This document shows, piece by piece, positions 11,013 to 22,415 of a stretch of DNA of 64,000 bases; positions within the stretch are counted from its first letter, which is position 1, and the number at the start of each line of letters is the position of its first letter. This DNA comes from Chlorokybus atmophyticus (taxonomy: Eukaryota > Streptophyta > Chlorokybophyceae > Chlorokybales > Chlorokybaceae), in the NCBI GenBank assembly GCA_009103225.1, contig RHPI01003330.1:219308-283307 (forward strand), given 5' to 3'. The translations under genes and the position numbers were made by a program. Under the pieces are notes generated by a model. That model was not told where the DNA came from, ran no database searches, and was given only the letters and a program-made list of their open reading frames with translations.

Positions 11013-14000
11013 ATGCCGTCGTTGACGTACCAGCCGCTACCGCTGGAGCTGCTGGCCATGTGCGACGACCTGGAGGCGCTGGGCGGCGGCGGTGCTGCGC
11101 GGGTGGGCCACGTCGACCTCCACGTCCGGGTGCGTGCCCCGCCGGCTGGCCTGCCCCGGTCCTACATCTCCGTGGACAGCAACGGACTGACCATAAGGTT
11201 GATTTGTCAGTGCAGTCCTTGATTTGACATGCAGCTTGTGGATCTCGCCGAAGTACAGTAGAGTGAAGTAAAGTAAAGTTCATTACAAATGTCGTCCTAT
11301 ATACGACACACAACTGTTTGAGCAATACACAGTGAGCTATCGTCACTACCATTACTAAACTGCATCTTTTCGGCAGATTACCTGGTTCTGTTGCTAGTTT
11401 TAAGACATATTGTTCGTGGGGCTCTTGCGTAGGGCTCTTCAACTTTGGCCGCTCCAATGGACGCATACTACTACTGACATTGCGCAGTACAAATCATCCA
11501 ACTCTTCATCCATGCGCATAGGTCTGTCATGGACAGAAACCTTGTCAGTGGGATTGCGTGGACTATGCCATGTCACACACAAGAGTAGACCACTTGATGT
11601 CCTATCTGGTTTTGCTGGGGTGGCCGCAATACAATGCAAGGCCACAGTTGTTGCAAATTTCAAGGACACAAAAGTTGACCACATGCCGCCAGTGCAGCAG
11701 CACTCTCGCTGGTCTGGCACGTATACACGCACGATCAGGTCAAGGACACAGCTACCACAGTCGTGCTGCAGCTGCTTGTGTGAGGATGAATGACCACACA
11801 GCGGTTGTAACCATCCCCTCTGGCTGCCATGCATGCAGGGACCCGCGATGCGGTGATGATGTTCCTGCATCCCATAGTTTGCGTCGCTTCAAACTGCCCA
11901 ACTGTCTTGGACCATCATCAACACAGGAGGTGAGGCTGGAAGTTCGCAAGACGAGCTGATTCGGCAACAGACTGCCTTCAATGGTGCTAATTCACACCGG
12001 CTTGCAGGACGTTTACACTTCCGTTGGAAAGCCAGCACTGGACTGGGTTTGGAGTGGGTTCAATGCAGCGGTAGTTGCATTTGGACAGACAGGCGAGTGG
12101 CAATCTTGTCATACCATGCCTGTTTGCTCGCAGAATGCTCATGCTTATTGCTACTCCTCCAGGTACTGGCAAGACGCACACGCTGTATGGCGTCAACCAC
12201 GGAGAGCCTAATGCAGGGTTGGTGTCCCGGTGCCTCAGCGCATTGTTCACTCGCACATCAGGCAGGTTACTCTTTGCGTCTGATAGCCATAGCAAAGGGC
12301 TTACCGCTCTGTTTTTCTGAAGCTGTCGAAGGGACGTACTCCATTGGGTTGTGCTGCTGGGAGCTCCGCGGTGCAGCTGTTGTTGACCTGTTGTCGCCAA
12401 GCACTGGTGAGAGTTCGAGTTCTTAGACTTACACAGAGTGGTTTCTTGAAGTAGTGTCAACCTGATCGTAGTTGTCCGGCAGACATTAACGCTGCACACA
12501 AGACAACTTCCCCGAGGCCTGTGTGTGTGACTTCAAGTTTACAAGCGCTTGAAGCTCTAGCCAAGGCACAACGTGCCAGCCTGAACTGGACTCAAAAGTG
12601 CTCAGGTGGGATAGTACCTTTGAATGCTGTGCACAGGCTTGCTGTTGCAGCGTTGGCACAATAAGCGAGACTGACTGTGGTCTTGGCAGGCATGCCATCA
12701 ACGCCATTACCCAACCGCGCACATATGTTTACTCAAGTAATGCTGTACAGCCACGAACATCGCCGTGTGAGCTCGCTGCATGTAAGCAAACGAACTTGCT
12801 AGCCAATTGAAACTGGCTTTGAGCAACAACATCAGAGGGTTGACAATTATGTTGCCACAGGTTGTTGACCTCGTTGGCTTCCAGCCACTGTCTGCTCGTC
12901 ATACTTCGCCTTGGCAAGCACCCGAAGCAAGTGCAGGTGGCACAGGTATGTTACTGTGCTGAGGGTATACTCTCAGGGGCGTCGTGTAACTTGTGACCAC
13001 TCTATTGCTTCACAGCGCTAGCGATGCAAACTGAGCGAGACCGCCGGCTGGCCAGCCAACAGCTCCTCGGGTTCACGCGTTTGATATCGGAGATGTCTCA
13101 ACGCTGCGGCAGCCAAAAGCCGTCGAGCACTGCTCCTCTTGTAACGGGCCGAGACTCAGCCCTTGCACAACAGGTGAGCGTACTGTTGTAGTGTAGTACC
13201 CATCCTTTGTATGGCAGTTGGTTAGCATGTTTCGGACTTGCATTGCTTCTTATTAGAATACAATAACTACTTGAACTGAGAGTTAATTGTTAACGGAATA
13301 TGCCACATACAAAACTACATGTTTCAAAGTGATGCTCCGTTCTTGGCTGATGTCGCTGTTGTAGATTGGCACTCTCCTTGCGGGCAACTGCAAGACGCAT
13401 CTCTTGGCGACTGTTTCCTTTAAAGAGGCAGATTACCTTGACACCGTCAACACGCTGCGGATGCTGTCTCGTGCGCGACCCATCTATACGCCTTGCATGC
13501 AGACACAGAACGTGTCGCTGGCTTCGCTCAACTTGCTGCCAGGCGAGCAGGTCCTAAGCGCCATCGAGCAGCAGCCCATAAGTGCGACCATGACTCCAAA
13601 ACAAATAACGTCTAGCAAGCTTGCCAGTGAGCAACGCTTCATGCAGCCGACTACTCCTCCTGTCCGGCAAGCAGCAGAGCCGTCCACTGCTGTGGCTCGT
13701 CGCAGTCAGGTTATTGCAAAGGCCGAACACGCTGTCAACACTTATGCCAAGGACAGCTATGCCAGCACGCTGTTGAAAACCAATATATCCCGCACGGACG
13801 AGCTGAGGTTGAGCTGGCGAGATTTAATACCAAAAGATGCAGCACACAGCACGGAAAGCGCTGACAGCGATGGAGAGATGCAAAGCGAGTTGGAAACTGC
13901 GTCATACACAGACTCTGCAGAAAGCCCAGCCATGACCAAACGTGATGCCGTGCATGGTTCGCTGTCTCCTTTGGGTGTTGCTACCCATGGGCACCCAACC

Positions 14001-15958
14001 AAGCAGCATCCTGCTGGGGACTTGAAGACCTTCAGTTGGGAAGAGAACACCAAGTCTAAACCAAAGCTGTTTACAAACAGCGTTTTTGAAGCGGAGCCAT
14101 CCATAAGCAGCACCACCCTGCAAGACGAGTACCTATCGTCTGTGCAGCACAAGCGGCATGACCGAGGCAAGACTGTCCAGGATGATGGTCTGCGCTCAGC
14201 TGGCACTGAGACTCGCAGCCGCACCAAAGCAAGCGCACCCATGTGGGAACTGGCAGACCAGCACAGTGGACGCTCGGCTGAGGAGCTGGATGACCATCTG
14301 CGGTCATTGAAGCAGCAGTTCCGGCGTCTATACGCGTCGACCATGGATGAGGAGTTGACAGAGGACAATGATTCGCCTGATGACAAGCAACCAAGCACAC
14401 CTAATACCAATGAGCGTCCTCTGGCAAGTCCTGAGGGTTATGCACAAGCACCTCATGATGCAGGTCAGGCTTCTGGCATGGCTGTATCACGGCAAGGCGT
14501 GCACACTCCTGCAGAGAGGTTGCCTGCGACAGCTGTCACCAGCGCTTGCCAAACAATGTCAAACCTGCCCACTGAAGCGCAGCTCGAAAACTTGGCCGCC
14601 GAGAATAAGCAACTGAATCAGAACTATGAAGCGGTGCTGGCCATGCTGCATCGCGAGGGCAAGCTGCGCGAGCGGCATGCCGCAAGGGTTCAAGAGCTAG
14701 AAGGGGAGCTAATGGAGTGTTCCACGAGTTACGAGGTGAAGCTCGACAGTCTGAAGCTAAAGATGCTGGACCTTCAGTCCAAGTGTCGCCTGCTCGAAGC
14801 TGGCACCGGGTTTACGGACCTGTTTGAAAAGTATGATAGGGAAGTAGCAGCGCTTACATCAGATATGGAGAGACTCCGGCAGGAGAATGCTTCACTGTAT
14901 GAGGACTTGTACAGGGGGAGTCAGCGAATCACTGAACACTTGGTTGGCAAGGAGTTCAAGGGTGATGATACGCGCATAGCCAACATGAGAAGGACGATGC
15001 GGAGGTTGCAGACTGAGAACATGTCTCTGTCAAAGGAGCTCACGGAACTGCACCAGAAAGACCGGCAGTACGAGTTGCACAAGCGCACCGCAGAAGAGAC
15101 TACGCGGAAGCTCAGCAAGCTGCAAAGGTTTGGCATCTGTTGAAGTTTGCGTGGTGTAGCCAACCTCACCCAACCCAAGACCACCGACTCTCATCGTCGT
15201 GCATTGCTCGTTGCTAAAGTTGATGGCATTGGTATTGTAGGGACATGGGCATCAAGGACGATGAACATCAGGCGCAAGGCCTGTTGATGGCGCGCTTACA
15301 AGGGCGGTTGCAGGTATGTCAACGGAACAACACCTGAATGTTCTGACGCGTCTCTGTTATATCCGTACTGAGTGTCTATAAACTCTTCGTAAGTCCGAAT
15401 AGTGGTCTCAGGCCAGCGATACACATTCTTTCAGGTCCTTGTTGCACTGTGAGAAATAAATATTAGACTCTTGGATGTTTGAGGCTGATGAGATTGTTGG
15501 TTGTGCAGATTGCTGAAGCAGCCATAGAAGCTGCACGCCAGTCAGAGAGCGATCTGTGTCAGCAGCTGCAGGACATGTCAGAGACGGCTCGCGCCTACAA
15601 AGAAGAGCTGCAGAGAATCAAGCAGCAAGCGCGGAAAGAGACAATACTTGCGAGGCTGGACAGGTCAAGGACCATCCCGACAAAGCGCGCATCTAGCGGT
15701 TACATGTATTGCATCGACCTCGTGCACAAAGTTGAGCGTGAAGTTCCCAGCTCACCGCGTATTGTGTCATTGGTGGAGCGGCTACTCAAAGAACTGGAAG
15801 TATGCCGCTGTAGTTGTTGCTCGTTTGCATCATGTAATCTTTATTGCTGCACACGCTGCTTGATGCAATGTAACTTCTTGCAGGCCCAACAGCAGGAGCT
15901 GCAGACAGCAAGAGCCCGCGAAGAAAAACTTCTTGTCATGCTGTCATCATCCGACTAA
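11013..15958 (+). CDS. Kinesin-like protein with eroded switch motifs and long coiled coil
   Basis: Thirteen exons join in frame to give 1067 residues: 11013-11197, 11839-11929, 12008-12092, 12163-12261, 12323-12406, 12483-12605, 12690-12781, 12861-12945, 13016-13173, 13365-15127, 15241-15313, 15509-15799 and 15884-15958. An N-terminal kinesin motor is shown by VDLHVRVRAPP, STQEDVYTSVGKPALD, the P-loop GQTGTGKTHTLYG (about residues 118-130) and the helix LLAGNCKTHLLATVSF. Nucleotide-sensing motifs are altered: switch I (normally SSRSH) reads PNRAHMF near residue 230, and switch II (normally DLAGSE) reads DLVGFQ near 257. Residues about 735-1065 are coiled coil rich in Leu, Glu, Lys and Gln; the stretch between is low-complexity Ser/Thr-rich. 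Two introns start with GC (12093, 12262). Kinesins walk on microtubules; this one may bind nucleotide yet be mechanically impaired. Confidence 0.88.
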
Positions 15959-16928
15959 CAACACTCACAGGCTGTGGAATAGACTGCTAACACACACGCG
16001 TGCGCACGCACCCATGCATGCACACTCACGCTGTTTTTCACGTAAGCATGCCTGCCTGCTCATGGCCTTCTGTTGACAATCAAACACAAGCACAGGTCCC
16101 ATACGACACTGTGGTTGCATGACGGGACACGTTCACAGAGCTACGCTCTCATTGAAAGCATGCAGGTACGCAATGTGCAGTTTCACAACTGTGTACAATG
16201 ATGGCACCTGTGCAACAACTTGCAACAGCTAGTTATACAATGAGCTGCTAGAATGCATGTTCTTCAGTTGTGCATTGCAACCATTGTCTCAACTTTGGTG
16301 GTTGTCACAGTGAGACATTACGCTGAGCACTTGCTTCCCTCAGCAAGGTGCTCTCTGTGAACGCGCAGGCTGGCTAGTGATTGAGCTGGATTGCGCTGCA
16401 TGGGCATGGCACAGAGATTACTGTGTACAGCAAATCCAGGCCACAGTTGCGCATGCATATAACATGCAACACACCACGCTCACCTGCATGCTACATACAA
16501 GACCACCGAACTACCCAGCACTTGCGCACTGCCTACCTTCTACCACTATTCCCCCCACCCCCCCCTTTTAGTCATGTGTGCATAATACATGCAGACCACA
16601 TGCACACTCTGCATCATGGTTTCGTGAATGCAGGCATGCACGATAACAGGGCAGGTAGAGTTTCACAGCTACCATGACTACATGGAGGCAGCGGGAGGCA
16701 CAGCAGATCTTCACCGTATGGGCGGCACTGATGCCAACAGCAGACCAGTTTGGGCTTCACTGCGAGACATGCACACATAATTGTTGCTCATATTACCGAA
16801 GCACAGCACCACAACTGTACTCTCTTGCTAGGACACTAGCTTCGATGCACACAGAAGTCAACAGCTGTTGCTGTTGGAGGGAGACTGCTTGTGAATGCCT
16901 GCATGCGTCCATAACCTACTGCTAATCC
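15959..16928. other. Convergent 3' spacer, no gene seen
   Basis: About 970 bases between the kinesin stop (+) and the stop of the pseudokinase/ankyrin gene (-). It contains gcatgc-type words and a C tract at 16551-16567, and no convincing coding sequence. Confidence 0.5.
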
Positions 16929-19900
16929 TTAGGCAGCTACTGGCTCTTCCAGTCCATTGGACTCCGCATCAAGAAACTCTCTATCGTCACCGTCTGCATA
17001 GACAAAAGGAAGCAAATGTGACAAGCCTAGCCGCAGAACTGTTGCACATAGGCATGGTGCAACACAAACAGGCACAAGAGATGTGCAATGACAACACACA
17101 CCTGACGCGCCATTTGTCATGGGTGCCTCAGCACCATCCTGGACATGCGCTTTGATCAGTTCTGGTGTTGCTTTGGCTGGTTCAGGTGCCTGTTCCTCAG
17201 GAGGTAGCAAAACTGTCAACATTGCGCTTATGTCCTCTGGTAGCCGGTTGATAAGGTCACAAGCCGCGACGTCTTTCCTATTGCGGATACCCAGCAGGCG
17301 TGGATCGGTCTTGATGAACTTTGACGCGGTTGCAAAGAAGTACGCTTGCTGTTCGCTGAACACCCCAACCGCTGACTCACTGCTCCCTGCCAACAGCTGC
17401 AAAGAACAAATAGCAGGTTGGTCAATTGGTCCATCTTGCAATAAGATGGACCAATTCCTACTGTGAACTGTGTTGGAGGTTGGGAGCTTATAGTCAACAC
17501 ATGTACTGGCAACTTCTTGCCAAGTACTATCACCTGTAGAGCCACGTGCAACGGAGTGTCCCCATCCTCATCCACAGCCAGTATGCCATCTGGATCAGCG
17601 ACATCAAGCAGCAGGTCACGGGCATCGGGACAGTTCCTGGTGGCAGCAACATGCAGAGGTGTCGCTCCGCGCGCATTGCGAGCCATCAGTGATGCTCCAT
17701 TGTTGATCAATACCACTGCAGCACGGTCGTTGCCACACAGAAGGGCCTGATGCAGCGCTGTGTTCAACGACTTGGGCTGGCAAGCGTTGGGATGTGCTCC
17801 AGCACGAAGCAGCAGCCCCAACAAAGGTGCCGAGTGTGTAGGGTGACTGAGGCAAGCCAGTAGTGGTGTGTCACCGTCCTCATCAAGTGCTTCAACATCA
17901 ACTCCCGGCACTGCCAACAACAGCCGCATGCACTCCCCATTGCCGGCCACACAGCAGCGATGCAAGGCATTGGCGCCCCTGACCACAGTATTGATTGCAG
18001 CTGCCTGCATTTCTGGGGTTTCAGCTTCCGCCAACACCTCCTTCAATGCATCCGCGGCTGCTTCGAGTGCCTTGTCATCGCTTCTCCTGGCAGCTCTACC
18101 CAAAGCCGTGGTGATGCGCACCACATTGGGCACGAGGGCTTCCTCAACACCCAGCCTTTCCAGCTCGGCCGCGAGCTCCTCTTCGCTCTCTTTACTGTCA
18201 AAAGCGAAGTTGGGCGAGGCCAGAGGCGCCTGCGAGCTTTCACCCGGCCAAGCACGCAAGTGATTTTGGAAAATGGCCAGCAGCTCCTTGGCTGTTGGGC
18301 GCCGGGCAGGGTCTCGTTCGAAGCAACGGGGGAGGACAGCTTCCAACTCGTCCGGGAAGAAGCCGCTTGGGATTGTGCCTGGCAGCTCGGATCCAGACAC
18401 AACAGTGTCTTGAATGCCGGAAGTGCTCTCACTGTCCACCCACGGGGGATCTCCAGTGGCCATTTCGAGTAAAGTGCACGCCAGTCCCCAGACATCGGCT
18501 GCAGCGGTGATTATGGGACCTTTCTGCCACTGCTCTGGTGCCAAGTACCGCGCGCGCCACAGCGACGGGTGAAGCGTGCGTCGTGAGCTGCCTATCCGCT
18601 CGCGCAGCGCTGCCACACCCACATCCGCCAGCAACGCACGTTCCCTCTCGTCCAGCACGAGGGTGGCAGGCCGCACGTCTTGTGCTACCAAGCCAGCGTC
18701 ATGCAGTTCTGCCAGGGCCTTGCACACGTAAGCGCTGAAGCGTCGCACCTGTCCTGGTCTTAAGGCACCACCTGCCTCGCCCATACGCGACTCTACAGTG
18801 CTCTGCGTGTACCACCCTTGTTATGCCCCAGTTGCTGGCTACATGCTTTGCAATGTAATGATGCGACGGTGCACCAACACTACAACGTACCACATAAGGC
18901 TGTGTGATTGCAAGGAAGCTAGTGGATTTGCTGCAGACACCCAGCAGCTTCACCACAAACTTGCAGTGGAGCGATGCACCATGCAGCTTCAACAGCTCAG
19001 CCGCAAAGGCCTGCACTTCTGATGGGAAGAATTCCCCTGCCAGCCGATGCAATGTGAGCCTTTGTATCGCAATGAGGAATGGAACAACGTGTGCGTAGTA
19101 AACCGTTTCCTAATGAGCAACTTGATTGCAGATGCACGCATGAGTTCATACACATACCAATACGTCATATAATTGTAACTTAGTGCATCCCAAACGATGA
19201 AAGCCAAGAAACCATGCGCAACACACCTGTCAGATACTTGCGGATGCCAACGGGCATCAAAGTATATCCTTGCCGGAGCTTTCCCAACCACACTTCGCCA
19301 ACACCACCCGGAGCTACTGGTTCTTGCAGCTGTACAGCCTCAGGGTCAATCTCCCATGCCATGGCACCATCCAGTAGTTCTGACTCCACTCCTAACAAGA
19401 GAAAGAAACCTTGGCCCATGCTATTATATGTCAGTCAAAGGCAGGTCCCAACCACAGCTACTGATGTCGCCACATTGCTGCAAGCTGGCTGTGCAAACAG
19501 ACACATCAGGATTGTTTACCTTCGTTACCGCTGGATGCTTGCAAACCAACATTTGCAGCAGCGATTGAAACGACTTTCTCAGCCTGTATCATCTCCTTCA
19601 GCAACTCTTTCAGTGCTTGAACAGACTTCAGAGGTGGCTGTCAACAACCCGGTTAACCACACTTGTCATGCGCTAGTGCAAGAAGGTACTGGCATTGGCT
19701 TTTCAGCACACCTGCGAAGCTTGCAAGAATGCTTCGCCATTGACTTCAAGCACGCAACCGTTATATCCTGACTGCGCCGTTGTGACATCCACCTCATGAA
19801 TATCGCGCAGGACGACGCTTTTTGCCTGCAACCAAACACAAACAGCATTAACGGAGGCCTCACTGTGGACTCAAAGTGGACATCCACCTTGATGCCAACT

Positions 19901-22031
19901 CACCTCAGACTCTCCAAGATTGTGAGCATATAATCGACGTTCAGTGAGCAGAAGCCCGTCACGTGCCGACCGAGTGAACAGAGTATCATCAAGCAGCAGC
20001 AACGGTTCCTCACCTGCAGCAGCGAACATCAGTATTCATAACCAAGGAGTCGATGACTGATGTACGCTGGGTTACGTACATGCAGTGGTGAACATGCAGT
20101 ACCTGCGTCAATAGCGGGTGCTGCATATGTATCGAGTGCTGTCATAGCTTTGTCGATGGGCAGGAATGGAGTGATCTGTTAGCACAAGAGACCTGCCATT
20201 TGTAACGCACACACCAAGACAAAAGCAAGGAGAACAACTAGAATTGAGGGTAGCTAGTAATCAGATATGTCATATGCAACCACTGTCAGCTACCAACAGA
20301 AGGCACAACCCATGCCTTGGTGTTTTGTTTGCGTAACCAAGCGCTTAAGCAACAGTACATGCACTAACCGCAGTGGCCCACACAAGTACTGCTATGAACG
20401 ACGCACTGTGTACGTTAAGTGTGCAACACCAGGAGACACCAGCAATGGTTGATAGCAGTCGCTGTACAGTCCCTCATTGGTGTGGCTTACAAGTACTTAC
20501 ATGCATGCCCTTTCCTTCCAGTTCACTGCGAAACATGCTGACGGCGTTCCGTTGCAAGAACCGTGTAGCTGATATAATCAACTGTTGTGGTGTCAGTCCA
20601 GCATACACCTGTAAACACCGACTGTCAGCAACACTGTTCTGGCCCTCAGCTTGACATTTCCAAACAACAGCACAGAGACGTACATTTGGCAGAGGCTGTT
20701 GCAAGCACTCCACAATGCTTTCCAATAAGTGCACCAGTCGATCCACGCTCAACTCCGTGCCTGTGACATTGTCCAGGAACTTCTCGCCGTTGATGTGTAT
20801 AGTACGCTCCGGAACAACTTCAACATTTGCAATGTCCTGCATATAAACAGTATAACCACTCCACGCAAACTACCTATATTATGTGTTAAAAGATGTGCCT
20901 GGTTTAGGCCTGCATCCTGGCACTTACCTTGAGTGCAATGCATTTGCTATTCTCCCAGAAGTTGTGTGCGTAAAGATGCCGATGAGTAAGCAAGCCGCCC
21001 TCGCGCCCAGACCCCGTGAATAATGTGTCATCAATCAGCATCAAGATCTGCTCGTCCGCCGCCTGCGGCGCATACTTGCGTATAGCCTTGAGCGCCTTGT
21101 CACGAGGTATATAGGGAGCTACATAGACGTTCTTGCATTCTACAAAGGCGCTTCTCAATCGATCTACCACAAATGCCACTCTTTGCCTGCACCGCGCACA
21201 CAACAGACACGGAAGCAGATGTCACGTGAGCTTGTTGGCATTTTGCGTTTAGCCTGCGGATGTGTTGTTGACATATTGATCAACAAAGAAAGTGAAGAAC
21301 CACAGGGGTCGTACAACTGGATGGCAACACGCACACCTGTCAAAGATGTCCTCAAGGCTGCACAAGATTGTTTCGCACACTTCACGATTACTCATGGCTC
21401 CTGTTGGCAAGGCACGTAATCAAATCAACGTCACCCAGTTTGCTGACAACTTACATGACTGTACATGACTGAACATAACCTCAAGGCCAAAATCACTTGC
21501 AGAGTGCAAGCTCACCTTCGCCTCAACATGCCAGCAGGACCACACGTGTTTCTGCTCCTGCTCACTTACTCAGAAACAGCTGCTTGCTCTGCGCTAATGC
21601 CAGCCTTCCATCTGCAGCGAAAATTCCTCTTGCATAGAGCACACGGGCAGTCATGAGGAGCTTGCATACAACATCCAGCACTGCACAGACGACAGCAGTG
21701 GCAGCAGCATGCCTGGCGTTCAGCTCACATTGCAAAGAAAAGAATCTCCTGACAAGCAGAAGTTACTTAAATGGAAGCAACGCATGTAGACTCAGAAAAA
21801 CACACCATGCCAATGTACATATACGAGTACTAGCTGCCTCCTGCGTGTTGACTGCACCTCACTTGGGTATAACAAGATGCCGCTAGCAACCGTCTTCGGC
21901 GGCGACGGAGCAGTGCTGGTAGTCTTTGACAGCAAGAGGATGAGGAGGAGTAGCAGCAGCACGCCCACCACGCCCCAGACCGCCGCCCACCGCCTTACCG
22001 CCGTGCAGCTTGCCAGCAACAATGCATTGAC
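16929..22031 (-). CDS. Membrane-anchored protein: two PH-like modules, pseudokinase, ankyrin repeats
   Basis: Fifteen exons stay in phase over at least 1081 residues: 22031-21858, 21723-21570, 21400-21337, 21186-20928, 20836-20684, 20608-20501, 20175-20103, 20013-19904, 19825-19712, 19637-19529, 19391-19227, 19036-18891, 18790-17534, 17396-17102 and 16993-16929. No in-frame ATG lies in the first exon, so the true start is unresolved; residues are numbered from 22031. A hydrophobic segment (about 16-34, VVGVLLLLLLILLL) should anchor it in a membrane. Two related modules (about 131-270 and 305-440) share DDTLFT, a Gly-rich turn, LLT and LYAHN, then DI..V.V strands, like bacterial PH-type folds. 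A kinase-like domain follows (Gly loop PGGVGEVWLG, YLAPEQW, DVWGLACTLLEM), but VAIK reads VGIR, HRD reads AQD and DFG reads DVG. Ankyrin repeats (about 814-962) and an acidic tail end the protein. Function unknown; probably a scaffold or signalling pseudokinase. Confidence 0.82.
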
Positions 22032-22415
22032 CTGCCAAACACGCTAAACGAGATACGATCGTAACCAGCTTTGTCGCGTTTAGCTTACGCTATCTGCGTC
22101 ATCTTGGATGACGTCAACGCTACTTCACACAGTGTAATCCGTGCGATCTGCAGGCCAATTACACTCAACGGACGGCCAGTGTACGCAAGAAATTAGGGTT
22201 AGGGTTGACGAACTTAGGGCTTGTCAGCAAGAGCAGAGCCGTGCTGGTGCTGGATCAGGTTGTCGCCGGGGGCCGCGGCAGCGGCGGTGTCGGCGGCGAG
22301 CTTGGGGTTACTGAACTAGGGGTGTTGCTTTGGAGGAGAAAGAGCACTTCTTCATCTGCGATCCGCTGGTGCTAGTTTGCTTTGTTGGTTGTGGCTCTGT
22401 GCTGCGCTCGCCATC
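22032..22415. promoter_or_regulatory. Divergent promoter, pseudokinase gene / NDUFS1
   Basis: A 384-base space between two genes transcribed away from each other, with the telomere-like element at 22193-22206. The unresolved 5' exon of the - strand gene may also lie here. Confidence 0.55.
22193..22206 (+). promoter_or_regulatory. Double telo-box TTAGGGTTAGGGTT
   Basis: Two adjacent TTAGGG units 210 bases before the NDUFS1 start codon. The complement contains AACCCTAACCCTAA, the plant telo-box core. Only two units are present and genes flank both sides, so it is read as a promoter element rather than a telomere. Confidence 0.55.

Noticed and set aside
12262-12322. Canonical GT donor a few bases downstream in the kinesin (tcaggcag/gtta)
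   Set aside because: Its phase does not fit the next exon; the GC donor at 12262 does.
22193-22206. TTAGGGTTAGGG as a telomere or interstitial telomere array
   Set aside because: Only two units and genes on both sides; better explained as a telo-box promoter element.
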